NCBI RefSeq assembly: GCF_002764115.1
Contig: NZ_CP017943.1
Coordinates: forward strand, 248,001-312,000
Reading direction: 5' to 3'
Length of the DNA stretch: 64,000 nt
Source of the DNA: Phyllobacterium zundukense
GTDB taxonomy: Bacteria; Pseudomonadota; Alphaproteobacteria; Rhizobiales; Rhizobiaceae
Position numbers and translations under genes: made by a program. Shown piece after piece: positions 8,803 to 16,713 of the stretch; position 1 is the stretch's first letter, and each line of letters starts with the position of its first letter. The notes under the pieces were generated by a model. It was not told the DNA's origin. It did no database searches and was given only the letters and a program-made list of their open reading frames with translations.

Positions 8803-9755
8803 TGGTAGTGAACCCTGTCGTCCATGACGCGGGCCTGGATGAGGGTCAGCGCAACGACGATGAAGAGGAAGACGACAGCGACGGAGGCGCCATAGCCGGT
8901 GCGCAGGTACTCGAAGCTTTCGCGGTAGAGGGTGTAGAGCAGCATCTCCGAAGCATGGCCGGGCCCGCCTTGCGTCAGAACCTGCACGGTATCGAAGGTC
9001 TCGAAGGCCCTGAGCGCCACGACGATGAAGACAAACATGGAGACCGGCCCGAGCATCGGCAGGGTGACGGTGCGCAGCCGATCGAGCCAAAGGTCAGCGC
9101 CGTCAATGTCGGCAGCGTCATAGAGGTCCTGCGGGATCGATTTCAGCCCGGCGAGGAACAACACCATGGCATAGCCGAGGTTTTGCCAGATGCCGATGAT
9201 GGCGAGCGTTGGAAGCACGGTCTGTTCGTCGCGCAACCAGTTGGCCGTCGGCAGACCCAAGCTGGCCAATGTCTGGTTGACGAGACCGATGGTTGGATGC
9301 AGCAGCGCCTCCCAGGCGATCGCCATGGCGGTCAGCGTCGCCATGAAGGGCAGGAAATGGATGGCGCGGTAGAAGGCTCGGCAAGACTTGCCGCTTTCGA
9401 TCGAGAGTGCAATCAAAAGGCCGAGGATGATCGTGCCGGGGACGACGATCACGACATAGAGGATGGTGTTGACCAGCGAAGCGCGGAAGCCCTCGTCGGC
9501 GAAGACCTCTTTGAAGTTACCGAACCCGACGAAGGAGAGCGAGCTCGCGCCGAACTGCCAGTCGGTGAGGGCAATGCCAAAGACGGCAAAGACTGGCAGG
9601 AAGAACAGGGCGACAAGCAGGACGAGTGCCGGTCCGGCCAATGACCAGGCCGCGAGTGTTTCGGCGAGCCTGGGATTGCGCAGCGCCTTGCGGGTGCCGG
9701 GCCGGTCTGCCGAAGGGCCGGCAGGTTTGATTGCGGTGGAAGCGACGCTGCTCAT
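8799..9755 (-). CDS. ABC transporter permease, MalF/UgpA-like
   Basis: A 318-residue permease with a roughly 30-residue cytoplasmic N-terminus, then membrane spans starting near LAAWSLAGPALVLLVALFF. The EAA loop appears as AADIDGADLWLDRLRTVTLP. It overlaps the ATPase gene by 1 bp (stop and start share a base) and the next permease by 4 bp, so the three are tightly coupled. This is the MalF-like half of the membrane channel. Confidence 0.92.
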   Translation of the reverse strand: MSSVASTAIKPAGPSADRPGTRKALRNPRLAETLAAWSLAGPALVLLVALFFLPVFAVFGIALTDWQFGASSLSFVGFGNFKEVFADEGFRASLVNTILYVVIVVPGTIILGLLIALSIESGKSCRAFYRAIHFLPFMATLTAMAIAWEALLHPTIGLVNQTLASLGLPTANWLRDEQTVLPTLAIIGIWQNLGYAMVLFLAGLKSIPQDLYDAADIDGADLWLDRLRTVTLPMLGPVSMFVFIVVALRAFETFDTVQVLTQGGPGHASEMLLYTLYRESFEYLRTGYGASVAVVFLFIVVALTLIQARVMDDRVHYQ

Positions 9756-10927
9756 TACACGTGCTCCTTGATCCGCAGCACGGTCGCGCCCGCATCATCA
9801 TTCGGGCGCAGGCGGCGTCCGTCGGCGGAAAAGAGCAACAGGCGCTCCGGCTTGACGCCAAGATGCAGGGTCTGGCCCGAGACGATCTGCGGTGCGCGTT
9901 CGGCGAGGAGCCGGGCAATGACCGGATGATCGGTTCCCGGAACGTTAAGATGGACGAAGAGGTCAGACCCCATGTGCTCGACCAGGCGCACCGCGCCGGT
10001 CAGGACATTCGGGCCACCGGCATCGACGAGATGGAACGCTTCGGGGCGGACACCCAGGGTCAGGGCTGTACCCGGTCCGATATTGCCGGCAATGGAAAAG
10101 CTCGTGCCGGCCGTATCGGCCAGTCCGTCTTCGCGCAGCCTTGCGTCCAACATGTTGATCTTGGGTGAGCCGATAAACTCGGCGACGCGCCGGTCGTCGG
10201 GATCGTCATAAATCTCCTGCGGGGGGGCGACCTGCAGCAACTCGCCGTCGAGCATCACCGCCACCCGGTCCGACATGGTCATGGCCTCGGACTGGTCATG
10301 GGTGACATAGACGAAGGTGACACCGAGTCGATTATGCAATTCCTTGATCTCGGCGCGCATCTGCACTCTGAGCTTGGCGTCGAGATTGGAGAGCGGCTCA
10401 TCCATCAGGAAGACCGCCGGCTCGCGCACCATGGCACGGCCGACGGCGACACGCTGGCGCTGGCCGCCTGACAGCTGACCGGGCTTGCGGGCAAGCAGAT
10501 GACCGATACCAAGCGCTTTCGCGGTCCGCATCACATCCAGCTCAATCTCTGCAGATACCGGCTTGGTGCCCGGTAGCAACCCGCCGACCATCGACAACCT
10601 CTGCCAGGCCGACAGCCGCCGCATACGCAAGGGCAGGGCCATGTTCTGAGCGACTGTCATATGCGGATAGAGCGCATAGGACTGGAACACCATCGCCACG
10701 TCGCGCCGCTTCGGACGTACGCCGTCGACGACACGATCGCCAATCGAAATCGAACCGCCGGTCTGCACCTCGAGGCCTGCGAGGATGCGCAGCAGCGTCG
10801 ACTTCCCGCAGCCCGACGGGCCGAGCAGCGTCAGGAACTCACCATCGGCTATCTTCAGCGAGACATCGCGCAGCACGGGGGTGGCGCCGAATGTCTTTTC
10901 TATTTTTTCGATGGTTATCGCCGACAT
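9755..10927 (-). CDS. ABC transporter ATP-binding protein, UgpC/MsmK/MalK-like
   Basis: A 390-residue ATPase. Walker A is GPSGCGKST, the Q-loop lies in MVFQSYALYPHM, the signature is LSGGQRQRVAVGRAM, Walker B is FLMDEPLSNLD, the H-loop is YVTHDQSEAM, and a C-terminal TOBE/OB regulatory domain follows from about residue 240. A roughly 30-residue insertion after the Q-loop (WQRLSMVGGLLPGTK) is also seen in the ATPase at 28154, so the two importers are related. It is the first gene of the leftward operon and is divergent from the LysR gene, with 165 bp between the start codons used here. Confidence 0.93.
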   Translation of the reverse strand: MSAITIEKIEKTFGATPVLRDVSLKIADGEFLTLLGPSGCGKSTLLRILAGLEVQTGGSISIGDRVVDGVRPKRRDVAMVFQSYALYPHMTVAQNMALPLRMRRLSAWQRLSMVGGLLPGTKPVSAEIELDVMRTAKALGIGHLLARKPGQLSGGQRQRVAVGRAMVREPAVFLMDEPLSNLDAKLRVQMRAEIKELHNRLGVTFVYVTHDQSEAMTMSDRVAVMLDGELLQVAPPQEIYDDPDDRRVAEFIGSPKINMLDARLREDGLADTAGTSFSIAGNIGPGTALTLGVRPEAFHLVDAGGPNVLTGAVRLVEHMGSDLFVHLNVPGTDHPVIARLLAERAPQIVSGQTLHLGVKPERLLLFSADGRRLRPNDDAGATVLRIKEHV

Positions 10928-11092
10928 CGGTTACCTCGTTCAGTCGGCAATGTTCAAAAGCATCGCCTTGATGAGTTCAATTGAGGCTGACCATCGATTG
11001 GCTTTGTTACATGGTTGTGACAATTATCGAATATTGCGATGCCAGTTAAGCGATTCTGGATGAGTATCCATCCGGTTCATGGGAGACGAATT

Positions 11093-12004
11093 TTGGCCGA
11101 GGAAAAGGATCTTTCACTCAATGCGGTGCGGGCGTTTGTACAGGTCGCACGAGACAACAGCGTCACGCGGGCATCGAAGACGCTTGGCATCACCCAGAGC
11201 TCGGTCAGCCGCCATCTTGCGGTGCTGGAGGAGTATTTCGGGGCAAAGCTGATCGAACGGCGCGGCCGCCAGAGCCAGTTGACGGACTTCGGACGACTAT
11301 TCGCCGATGCCGTGGCCGAGCCGCTCGATACGATCCTCTTCACCGCAAAGCGGATGCGTCGCAGCGACAGGACGGACGCCAATCGTCTCGTCGTGCGGAC
11401 GTCGCTTTCCACCTTCGCCTATACGGTCCTGATCCCCAATTTGCGCGAATTCTCCAAAGAAATGGGCGGCGTCACGGTCGACGTCATCAGCACGTTGTCC
11501 GCACCCGCTTCGACCGACAGCTTCGACGTGCTGTTGACCCGAGACCTGATGTTGACCGAGCCAGCCGACCGCTGGGACGTCCATGACGAGCAACTCGTCT
11601 GCGTCGGTGCCCCGGACTGTGTCGCCGGCCGCGGCCTCAAGGCCTTGCGGAGCACCTCGGTAATTGCAGTGACATCCCGGCCCGACATCCTGCCGACCTG
11701 GCTGCGCGGAATGGACCTGAAGACGTCCGATATCACCTCAGGCGCCCGTTACGATCATCACTATCTCGCCCTGCCGGCGGTCACCACCGGGCAAAGCCTG
11801 TTGGTGACGCCGCACATCGTCGTCGCGGAGCTGATCAGACAGGGCCTTCTGGAAGTGCTTGCCGGGTCACGCGCGCCAAGCGGCATGCAGTACCGTGCCT
11901 ATGCGATCGATCGCAGCGACAACCCGGATGTCGCCCGCGCCTTCTGCCGTTGGCTCACCCGGCTTTGCCGCAAAATGACGGAGGAAGACGTCCCAGCCAA
12001 ATAG
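11093..12004 (+). CDS. LysR-family transcriptional regulator (PalR-like by context)
   Basis: A LysR regulator with an N-terminal winged helix-turn-helix (LNAVRAFVQVARDNSVTRAS, then LGITQSSVSRHLAVLE) and a periplasmic-binding-protein-like effector domain from about residue 90. I favour the TTG at 11093 because GGGAGA lies 6 bp upstream and the helix starts at the usual distance. ATGs at 11039 and 11060 would lengthen it without a visible ribosome site. It sits between the leftward transporter-aminotransferase operon and the rightward aminotransferase plus phosphonopyruvate-hydrolase genes, so it probably controls both. In Variovorax the phosphonoalanine genes are also reported next to a LysR gene. 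Confidence 0.85.
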   Translation: MAEEKDLSLNAVRAFVQVARDNSVTRASKTLGITQSSVSRHLAVLEEYFGAKLIERRGRQSQLTDFGRLFADAVAEPLDTILFTAKRMRRSDRTDANRLVVRTSLSTFAYTVLIPNLREFSKEMGGVTVDVISTLSAPASTDSFDVLLTRDLMLTEPADRWDVHDEQLVCVGAPDCVAGRGLKALRSTSVIAVTSRPDILPTWLRGMDLKTSDITSGARYDHHYLALPAVTTGQSLLVTPHIVVAELIRQGLLEVLAGSRAPSGMQYRAYAIDRSDNPDVARAFCRWLTRLCRKMTEEDVPAK

Positions 12005-12058
12005 TCGCGCTTCTGATTCCATCGGGAAATGCGATCGTTATGCCCGCTTTGTGCGATG

Positions 12059-12078
12059 CCGCAATTGGCGCGTTGCGG
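12059..12078. promoter_or_regulatory. Inverted repeat upstream of the aminotransferase-hydrolase operon
   Basis: CCGCAA, 8 bp, TTGCGG forms a perfect dyad about 50 bp upstream of the TTG start at 12128. The 9-mer TGCGATGCC, which overlaps its left arm (12052-12060), also occurs at 11035-11043 in the divergent region on the other side of lysR. It is a candidate LysR-type binding site. Binding is inferred. Confidence 0.45.
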
Positions 12079-12127
12079 TTACCTTAGCTAGTTCTGGGTC
12101 AAACCCGGTGTTTCGAGGAGAGTTGCA

Positions 12128-13366
12128 TTGTCACTCATCGCCAAAAGACTACAAGCCGTCCGTCCCTCTCAAACCAAGGCCATGACCGCCGCCGCCGCTG
12201 CCCTGAAGGAAAAGGGAATCGATGTCATTACGCTTAGCCAGGGCGAACCGGATTTTGATACGCCCGACGTGGTGCAAAGAGCTGGAATAGCTGCCATTCG
12301 TGAGGGCAAGACGCGTTACACGCCTGTCGCCGGCGTCAAGCAGCTGCGTGAGGCGATCCGTCAGAAGCTCCTGCGCGACAACAGCCTCGACTACGACATC
12401 GACGCTATCACCGTCGGCTGCGGCGCCAAGCAAGTGGTCTTCAATGCGCTCTTCGCCAGTCTCGATCCGGGCGACGAGGTCGTCATCCCGACACCCTGCT
12501 GGGTGTCGTATCCCGACATGGTGCGGCTTGCCGGTGGCGAGCCGGTTCTCGTTGCCTGCCACGAACGTTTCGGCTTCAAACTGAAGGCGGAAGATCTGGA
12601 GGCGGCGATCACGCCGCGCACCAAGTGGCTGATGCTGAACTCGCCCAACAATCCGACCGGTGCGGTCTATTCCAAGGCCGAGCTTGCTGCGCTGGCCGTC
12701 GTTCTGCGCCGCCCCAGTCAGGTGCACGTGCTTGCCGACGATATCTACGAGAAGCTCGTTTATGGCGTGCGTTTCGCCACGATGGCCGAGGCAGCACCTG
12801 ACCTGATCGACCGGACGCTGACGGTCAACGGCGTTTCCAAATCCAGCGCCATGACCGGATGGCGCCTCGGCTACGGCGCCGGGCCGAAGGATCTGATCAA
12901 GGCGATGAACACGATCCAGGGTCAGACCTCGTCCCACACCAGCTCGATCTCGCAATATGCGGCGATCGAGGCGATCGGCGGCAACCAGGACTACATCGAC
13001 GATTTCGTCTCGAGCTTCCGCAAGCGCCGCGATCTCGTGGTCGAAAAGATCAACGAGGCACAAGGACTCAAATGCCGCACCCCGGACGGCGCCTTCTATG
13101 TCTTCGTCAATTGCGCCGGCGTGATTGGCAGCACCACCCCTCAGGGCAAGGTGATCGAGACCGATACGGATTTTGCCCTGTACTTGCTGGAGCATTTCGG
13201 CGTCGCCGTGGTGCCGGGCAGCGGCTTCATGGCCTCGCCCTATATCCGCATTTCCTATGCAGCGTCGGTCGAAGAGCTGCAGCACGCCTGCGGCCGCATC
13301 CTTGCCGCGTGCGAAGCCCTTTCCGAAAGTGAGAAGATCTATGAGCAAAGCAAAGCAACTGCGTGA
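12128..13366 (+). CDS. Class I aminotransferase (aspartate / phosphonoalanine transaminase-like)
   Basis: A 412-residue fold-type I aminotransferase of the aspartate aminotransferase Ib type. Seen: LSQGEPDFDTPD, NSPNNPTGAVYS, LADDIYEKLVY, the Schiff-base lysine in NGVSKSSAMTGWRLGYG, and a substrate-carboxylate Arg in YIRISYA near the end. Translation starts at TTG 12128, with GAGGAG six bases before GCA-TTG. The next gene begins inside its last 26 bp, so the two are co-translated. Paired with a phosphonopyruvate-hydrolase-like enzyme, it most likely converts L-phosphonoalanine to phosphonopyruvate, as PalB does in Variovorax. General aspartate transamination is the alternative. Confidence 0.88.
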   Translation: MSLIAKRLQAVRPSQTKAMTAAAAALKEKGIDVITLSQGEPDFDTPDVVQRAGIAAIREGKTRYTPVAGVKQLREAIRQKLLRDNSLDYDIDAITVGCGAKQVVFNALFASLDPGDEVVIPTPCWVSYPDMVRLAGGEPVLVACHERFGFKLKAEDLEAAITPRTKWLMLNSPNNPTGAVYSKAELAALAVVLRRPSQVHVLADDIYEKLVYGVRFATMAEAAPDLIDRTLTVNGVSKSSAMTGWRLGYGAGPKDLIKAMNTIQGQTSSHTSSISQYAAIEAIGGNQDYIDDFVSSFRKRRDLVVEKINEAQGLKCRTPDGAFYVFVNCAGVIGSTTPQGKVIETDTDFALYLLEHFGVAVVPGSGFMASPYIRISYAASVEELQHACGRILAACEALSESEKIYEQSKATA

Positions 13367-14213
13367 CCGCATGGCCGAACGCGGCCTCGTTCACATCATG
13401 GCGGCCCACAGCCCGCTGTCCGCCATCCTCGCCGAAGAGGCCGGCTTCGACGGTCTCTGGGCTTCCGGCTTCGAACTTTCGGCGCTCTACGGACTTGCCG
13501 ATATGAGCCTGATCACGATGACCCAGCATCTCGATATGCTGCGGGCGATCGCCGGTCAGTCCTCGCTGCCGATCGTCGCCGATATCGATACGGGCTACGG
13601 CAACGCATTGAACGTGATCCATGCCATCCGCGAATACGAAAAGGCGGGCACGGCCGCCGTCGTGATCGAGGACAAGACCTTTCCGAAGGTCACCAGCCTG
13701 GCCGCCGATGGCCGCCAGGAACTGCTGCGCATCGAGGAATTCCAGGGCAAGATCGAAGCTGCGGTCTCCACCCGCAGCGATCCGGATTTCCTCGTCATTG
13801 CCCGCACGGAAGCCCTGATTGCGGGCCTCGGCGAAGAGGAAGCGCTGAAGCGCGGCATGGCATATGCCGAGGCCGGCGCGGACATGGTTCTGATCCACTC
13901 GAAAAAGAAGGACCCGGCCGAGATCGAGAGTTTTTCCCGCGCCTGGAAGGGCATCGTCCCGCTCGTCATTGTTCCGAACGCTTATCCGGAACTCAACGCC
14001 ACGCGTATCCGCGCGCTCGGCAACATCAAGATGACGATCTACGGCAATTATGGTATCCGCGCCGCGACGACTGCGATGCAGGATGCTTTCCGGCGGATCA
14101 TCGCCGATGGCGGCGTGCAGAACGTGCACAAGGACATCGTGCCCGTCGAAGAGATCTTCCGGCTTCAGAAGATGGACGAGGTCAAGGCCGACGAAAAGCG
14201 GTTCCTGAGATAG
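13341..14213 (+). CDS. pphA: Phosphonopyruvate hydrolase-like C-P bond enzyme (PEP mutase / isocitrate lyase superfamily)
   Basis: A 290-residue TIM-barrel enzyme of the PEP mutase/isocitrate lyase superfamily. DIDTGYGN (81-88) holds the metal-binding Asp residues. EDKTFPK (110-116) is the lid motif shared by PEP mutase and phosphonopyruvate hydrolase, followed by RQELLRIEEFQGKI. At residue 118 the protein has Thr where PEP mutases have Asn (FPKVTS, not FPKxNS). As I recall, Thr118 is the residue that marks Variovorax phosphonopyruvate hydrolase, and the length also matches. It would cleave phosphonopyruvate to pyruvate and phosphate. It overlaps the aminotransferase by 26 bp. A methylisocitrate-lyase-like activity is less likely. 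Confidence 0.82.
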   Translation: MSKAKQLRDRMAERGLVHIMAAHSPLSAILAEEAGFDGLWASGFELSALYGLADMSLITMTQHLDMLRAIAGQSSLPIVADIDTGYGNALNVIHAIREYEKAGTAAVVIEDKTFPKVTSLAADGRQELLRIEEFQGKIEAAVSTRSDPDFLVIARTEALIAGLGEEEALKRGMAYAEAGADMVLIHSKKKDPAEIESFSRAWKGIVPLVIVPNAYPELNATRIRALGNIKMTIYGNYGIRAATTAMQDAFRRIIADGGVQNVHKDIVPVEEIFRLQKMDEVKADEKRFLR

Positions 14214-14229
14214 GTAGGGACGATGCGGC

Positions 14230-14286
14230 TAAAGCCCGCCGCCAATTCCGATCGACGACGTAGGTTTCTCCGGAAGACGGGCTTTA
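14230..14286 (+). terminator. Possible long-loop terminator
   Basis: TAAAGCCCG and CGGGCTTTA (9-bp perfect arms, 39-nt loop) lie 16 bp after the hydrolase stop. There is no clean T-run, so this is a weak call. Confidence 0.35.
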
Positions 14287-14370
14287 TGTTGGGTTGCTTA
14301 CCTTGATCAGATTACGCCGTTTGGCACGAGCTTCGGAGACGGCAAGTTTTTTTAGGGTCTCTTCACTACA

Positions 14371-14550
14371 ATGGCGACTACTACGCTTGGCGATTGGATC
14401 CGCGGTCGCCTCAACCCTAATCAATCCCGATTCGACGAGGATCTAGATCATAACCGAATGCTCGACGGGACATCGGGTCTTGTCGATCCAGGCAAGCACA
14501 ATGACGTAGCATCCGCAGTTGGCGGACCAATTCTTAAAGGTGGACGATGA
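14371..14550 (+). CDS. Small ORF coupled to the D-amino-acid aminotransferase
   Basis: A 59-codon ORF starting MATTTLGDWIRGRLNPNQ and ending GGPILKGGR. Its TGA overlaps the ATG of the aminotransferase by 4 bp, the usual sign of translational coupling. It has no recognisable domain and no clear ribosome site. It could be a leader peptide gene or the 3' relic of a lost upstream gene. Confidence 0.35.
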   Translation: MATTTLGDWIRGRLNPNQSRFDEDLDHNRMLDGTSGLVDPGKHNDVASAVGGPILKGGR

Positions 14551-15455
14551 GCGGCATATCATCAGCTCGGATTGCTTATTTGGACGGTCGGTATCTTCCA
14601 ATAGAGGAAGCCAGGATACCAATCTTTGATCGTGGGTATAATCTCGGCGACGGGATCTATGAAGTCACAGCCTTTGTCGGACGGCGCATGGTTGATTTCG
14701 ACGCGCATCTCTCTCGCCTGCGCTCCTCTCTTGAGCACATCAACATCAAAGTGGACCTTGATTTTGCCGATTGGCAAGCCATTCATCACCGGTTGATCGA
14801 TGCGAATACTATTGAGACGGGGACCGTCTATATTCAAGTCACGCGTGGCGTGATGGAACGTGATTTTGTGCCGACCAAGGACCTGTCCCCGACCATCCTT
14901 GGCATTGTCCAGCCAAAGCCGCTCGATTCCGATCCGAGGCTCGATTCCGGCATTTCGGCCGCACTGGTTGAAGATCTTAGATGGAAGCGTCGAGACATAA
15001 AATCGACCTCCCTCCTGGCACAGGTTCTCGCAAAATCCCGAGCGCATGCAGTGGGGGCGGGCGAGGCAATACTTCACGAGGGCGGCATCGTCACGGAAGG
15101 TGGATCTACCACCGTTTTCGGAGTGGATAGAGATGGTGTTGTCTGGACGCATCCACTCGGGCCAACAATTCTACCAGGAATCACACGCAAGCGTGTCATT
15201 GCTCTGGCAGAGGAACTAGGACTGCCTGTCACGGAAGAACCAATAACGGTTTCCGCTCTGCGTCAGATGTCTGAGGTCTTCCTCACAGGCGCTACCTTTT
15301 TCGTCATCCCGGTTGTCGAGATCGATACACAGCCAGTCGCTGATAGGAAGCCTGGTGCGGTTACGCTCAGGCTGCAAAAAGCCTATCGGGATTATGCGCG
15401 TAGCGGCGACACTGCTACCAATGTTCTGACTGGAGATTGTGAGCGTACTCCCTAA
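14547..15455 (+). CDS. dat: D-amino-acid transaminase (class IV aminotransferase)
   Basis: A 302-residue fold-type IV PLP enzyme. FDRGYNLGDGIYEVTAF and FDAHLSRLRSSLEHI are typical of D-alanine/D-amino-acid transaminases. WKRRDIKSTSLLAQVLAK carries the PLP lysine, and EGGSTTVFGV plus LPGITRKRVIALAEE form the cofactor-phosphate site. It interconverts D-alanine or D-glutamate and their 2-oxo acids. It follows the phosphonopyruvate-hydrolase-like gene on the same strand after a 330-bp gap, so it probably has its own promoter. A role in using the D-enantiomer of the transported substrate is conceivable but unproven. Confidence 0.88.
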   Translation: MSGISSARIAYLDGRYLPIEEARIPIFDRGYNLGDGIYEVTAFVGRRMVDFDAHLSRLRSSLEHINIKVDLDFADWQAIHHRLIDANTIETGTVYIQVTRGVMERDFVPTKDLSPTILGIVQPKPLDSDPRLDSGISAALVEDLRWKRRDIKSTSLLAQVLAKSRAHAVGAGEAILHEGGIVTEGGSTTVFGVDRDGVVWTHPLGPTILPGITRKRVIALAEELGLPVTEEPITVSALRQMSEVFLTGATFFVIPVVEIDTQPVADRKPGAVTLRLQKAYRDYARSGDTATNVLTGDCERTP

Positions 15456-15724
15456 CGTCGCCAGTTGTTCCCGCGGGTCTGATGCCCTGTCGGCGATCCA
15501 TATGCCATTGCCACCGTGGCCGGAGCAGGCGTCCGTAACAACGCCTGAAAATTTTCCCCAGCGTTTTGTAGACCGATGATGAGACCGAAGGAGGGAGATT
15601 GCCCTATTTCTCTAAGCAATTCTCCTGATTGACATTTCCGGTCGCGACTATGAATCTCTAGCCGCACTATAACCGGGTTGTCGCCAATCCTCTCGCACGC
15701 CCATACGCACCACGAAGGTATAAA

Positions 15725-15934
15725 ATGGCTACTGGCACTGTTAAATGGTTTAATTCGACCAAAGGTTTTGGCTTCATTCAGCCGGATGATGGCGGTACTG
15801 ATGTTTTTGTCCATATCTCGGCCGTAGAGCGGGCGGGACTGCGTGGTCTCAATGACGGTCAGAAAATCAACTACGAAATGGTGCGGGACAAGAAATCGGG
15901 CAAAATGTCGGCCGATCAATTGAGCGCCGGCTAA
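15725..15934 (+). CDS. Cold-shock domain protein (CspA family)
   Basis: A 69-residue single OB-fold protein. The RNP1-like [20 protein letters not shown] and RNP2-like DVFVHISAV motifs bind single-stranded RNA or DNA. GAAGG precedes the ATG by about nine bases. The roughly 270-bp leader region has no other gene and may hold the long 5' UTR common in csp genes. A T-rich terminator follows about 50 bp after the stop. A second paralogue is at 38831. Confidence 0.95.
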   Translation: MATGTVKWFNSTKGFGFIQPDDGGTDVFVHISAVERAGLRGLNDGQKINYEMVRDKKSGKMSADQLSAG

Positions 15935-15984
15935 ACGACGCGTCTCGTTCGCGCGACCGGCGGCGAGGGACCTCGAAAAGCAAG

Positions 15985-16014
15985 AGGGCTGAGTTTGATG
16001 TCCGGCCCTTTTTT
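15985..16014 (+). terminator. Rho-independent terminator of the cold-shock gene
   Basis: AGGGC, 15-nt loop, GCCCT, then a run of six T (16009-16014), 50 bp downstream of the cold-shock stop codon. Confidence 0.65.
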
Positions 16015-16203
16015 CCCATCAATCACACCGCACTTGAGCGTGTAGTTTCAGCGATTGTTTGGCAGCAGACCGGATATTTGTATGGACAGGCGTGACGGCG
16101 CCGCGTCTCACAGATTGCGGCCGAAGAGCTTTCTGGCGGGATGCGGGCATTGGGGGAGCGTGGCTCGCTGGCATGCCCAGTGAGGGCGACTCGATGACTG
16201 GCG

Positions 16204-16320
16204 TCAAACCGGTCTGAGACGAGAGAAGAGGGTGAGATTGTAGGCGACGACCGAGGACCGGACGTAGGCCTTGAAGTGGTCGAGCCCGCGCCAAGTACAG
16301 CGGTCGAGACCATAGGTCCG
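16204..16320 (-). pseudogene. 3' relic of a DDE transposase
   Basis: The minus strand encodes TYGLDRCTWRGLDHFKAYV followed by RSSVVAYNLTLFSRLRP and a stop. This matches the C-terminal end of IS-encoded DDE transposases of the IS1182/ISNCY kind, with the xxGLDRxxxRGxxxFKxYV then ARNL pattern. A stop lies just upstream in frame, so only about 38 codons remain. I see no terminal inverted repeats. Confidence 0.55.
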
Positions 16321-16713
16321 CTATGACGGCGCTCGTCGCGGCGAATCCGGCGTTCTGATCGCCAAGTGTCGCGAACTGGATATGAGGGGGAAACCCCTTC
16401 GAGCCGATTTTATCAAGGGACCACGCCGTTTCTTGGCAACGTCATGCAATAAGCCGACGATCCTTTCATCCTCCCTATCCAAAGCCAACAAAAGCCGCAA
16501 AGGATGGGAGGATGCAAGGTTCTTTGCCTTTGGCGAGGCAACCAGTACGGGCCACGCGGAACCCTGTTCGGCCGATGGCCGACGTTAAAATACGGCGCTA
16601 TCGAGCTTTCAAAGAGATGGCTGTGGCATGCAAATGCGACGGGTTACTTTGCCGAGGACGTAGATGAGATAATCTTCTAAAAATTGGGGCTGTATTTACA
16701 ATCCAGTCAACTC
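16321..16713. other. Gene-free interval with an inverted repeat
   Basis: No gene is supported. CATCCTCCC (16467-16475) and GGGAGGATG (16506-16514) form 9-bp perfect arms, extended by imperfect TATCC/GGAT pairing, around a 30-nt spacer. It could be an IS relic end or an RNA hairpin in the leader of the activator gene. Confidence 0.4.

Noticed and set aside
8008..9644. Two long plus-strand frames opposite the permease genes
   Set aside because: Extremely Asp/Glu/Arg-rich and low in hydrophobic residues; this is the usual complement of membrane-protein codons.
12149..13372. A 407-codon open frame on the minus strand opposite the aspartate-type aminotransferase
   Set aside because: It mirrors a real gene with clear PLP motifs. 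Its composition (runs of His, Arg, Asp) is typical of an antisense shadow in GC-rich DNA.
15452..15919. Minus-strand frame covering the cold-shock gene
   Set aside because: The plus strand encodes an unmistakable CspA protein with a ribosome site and terminator.
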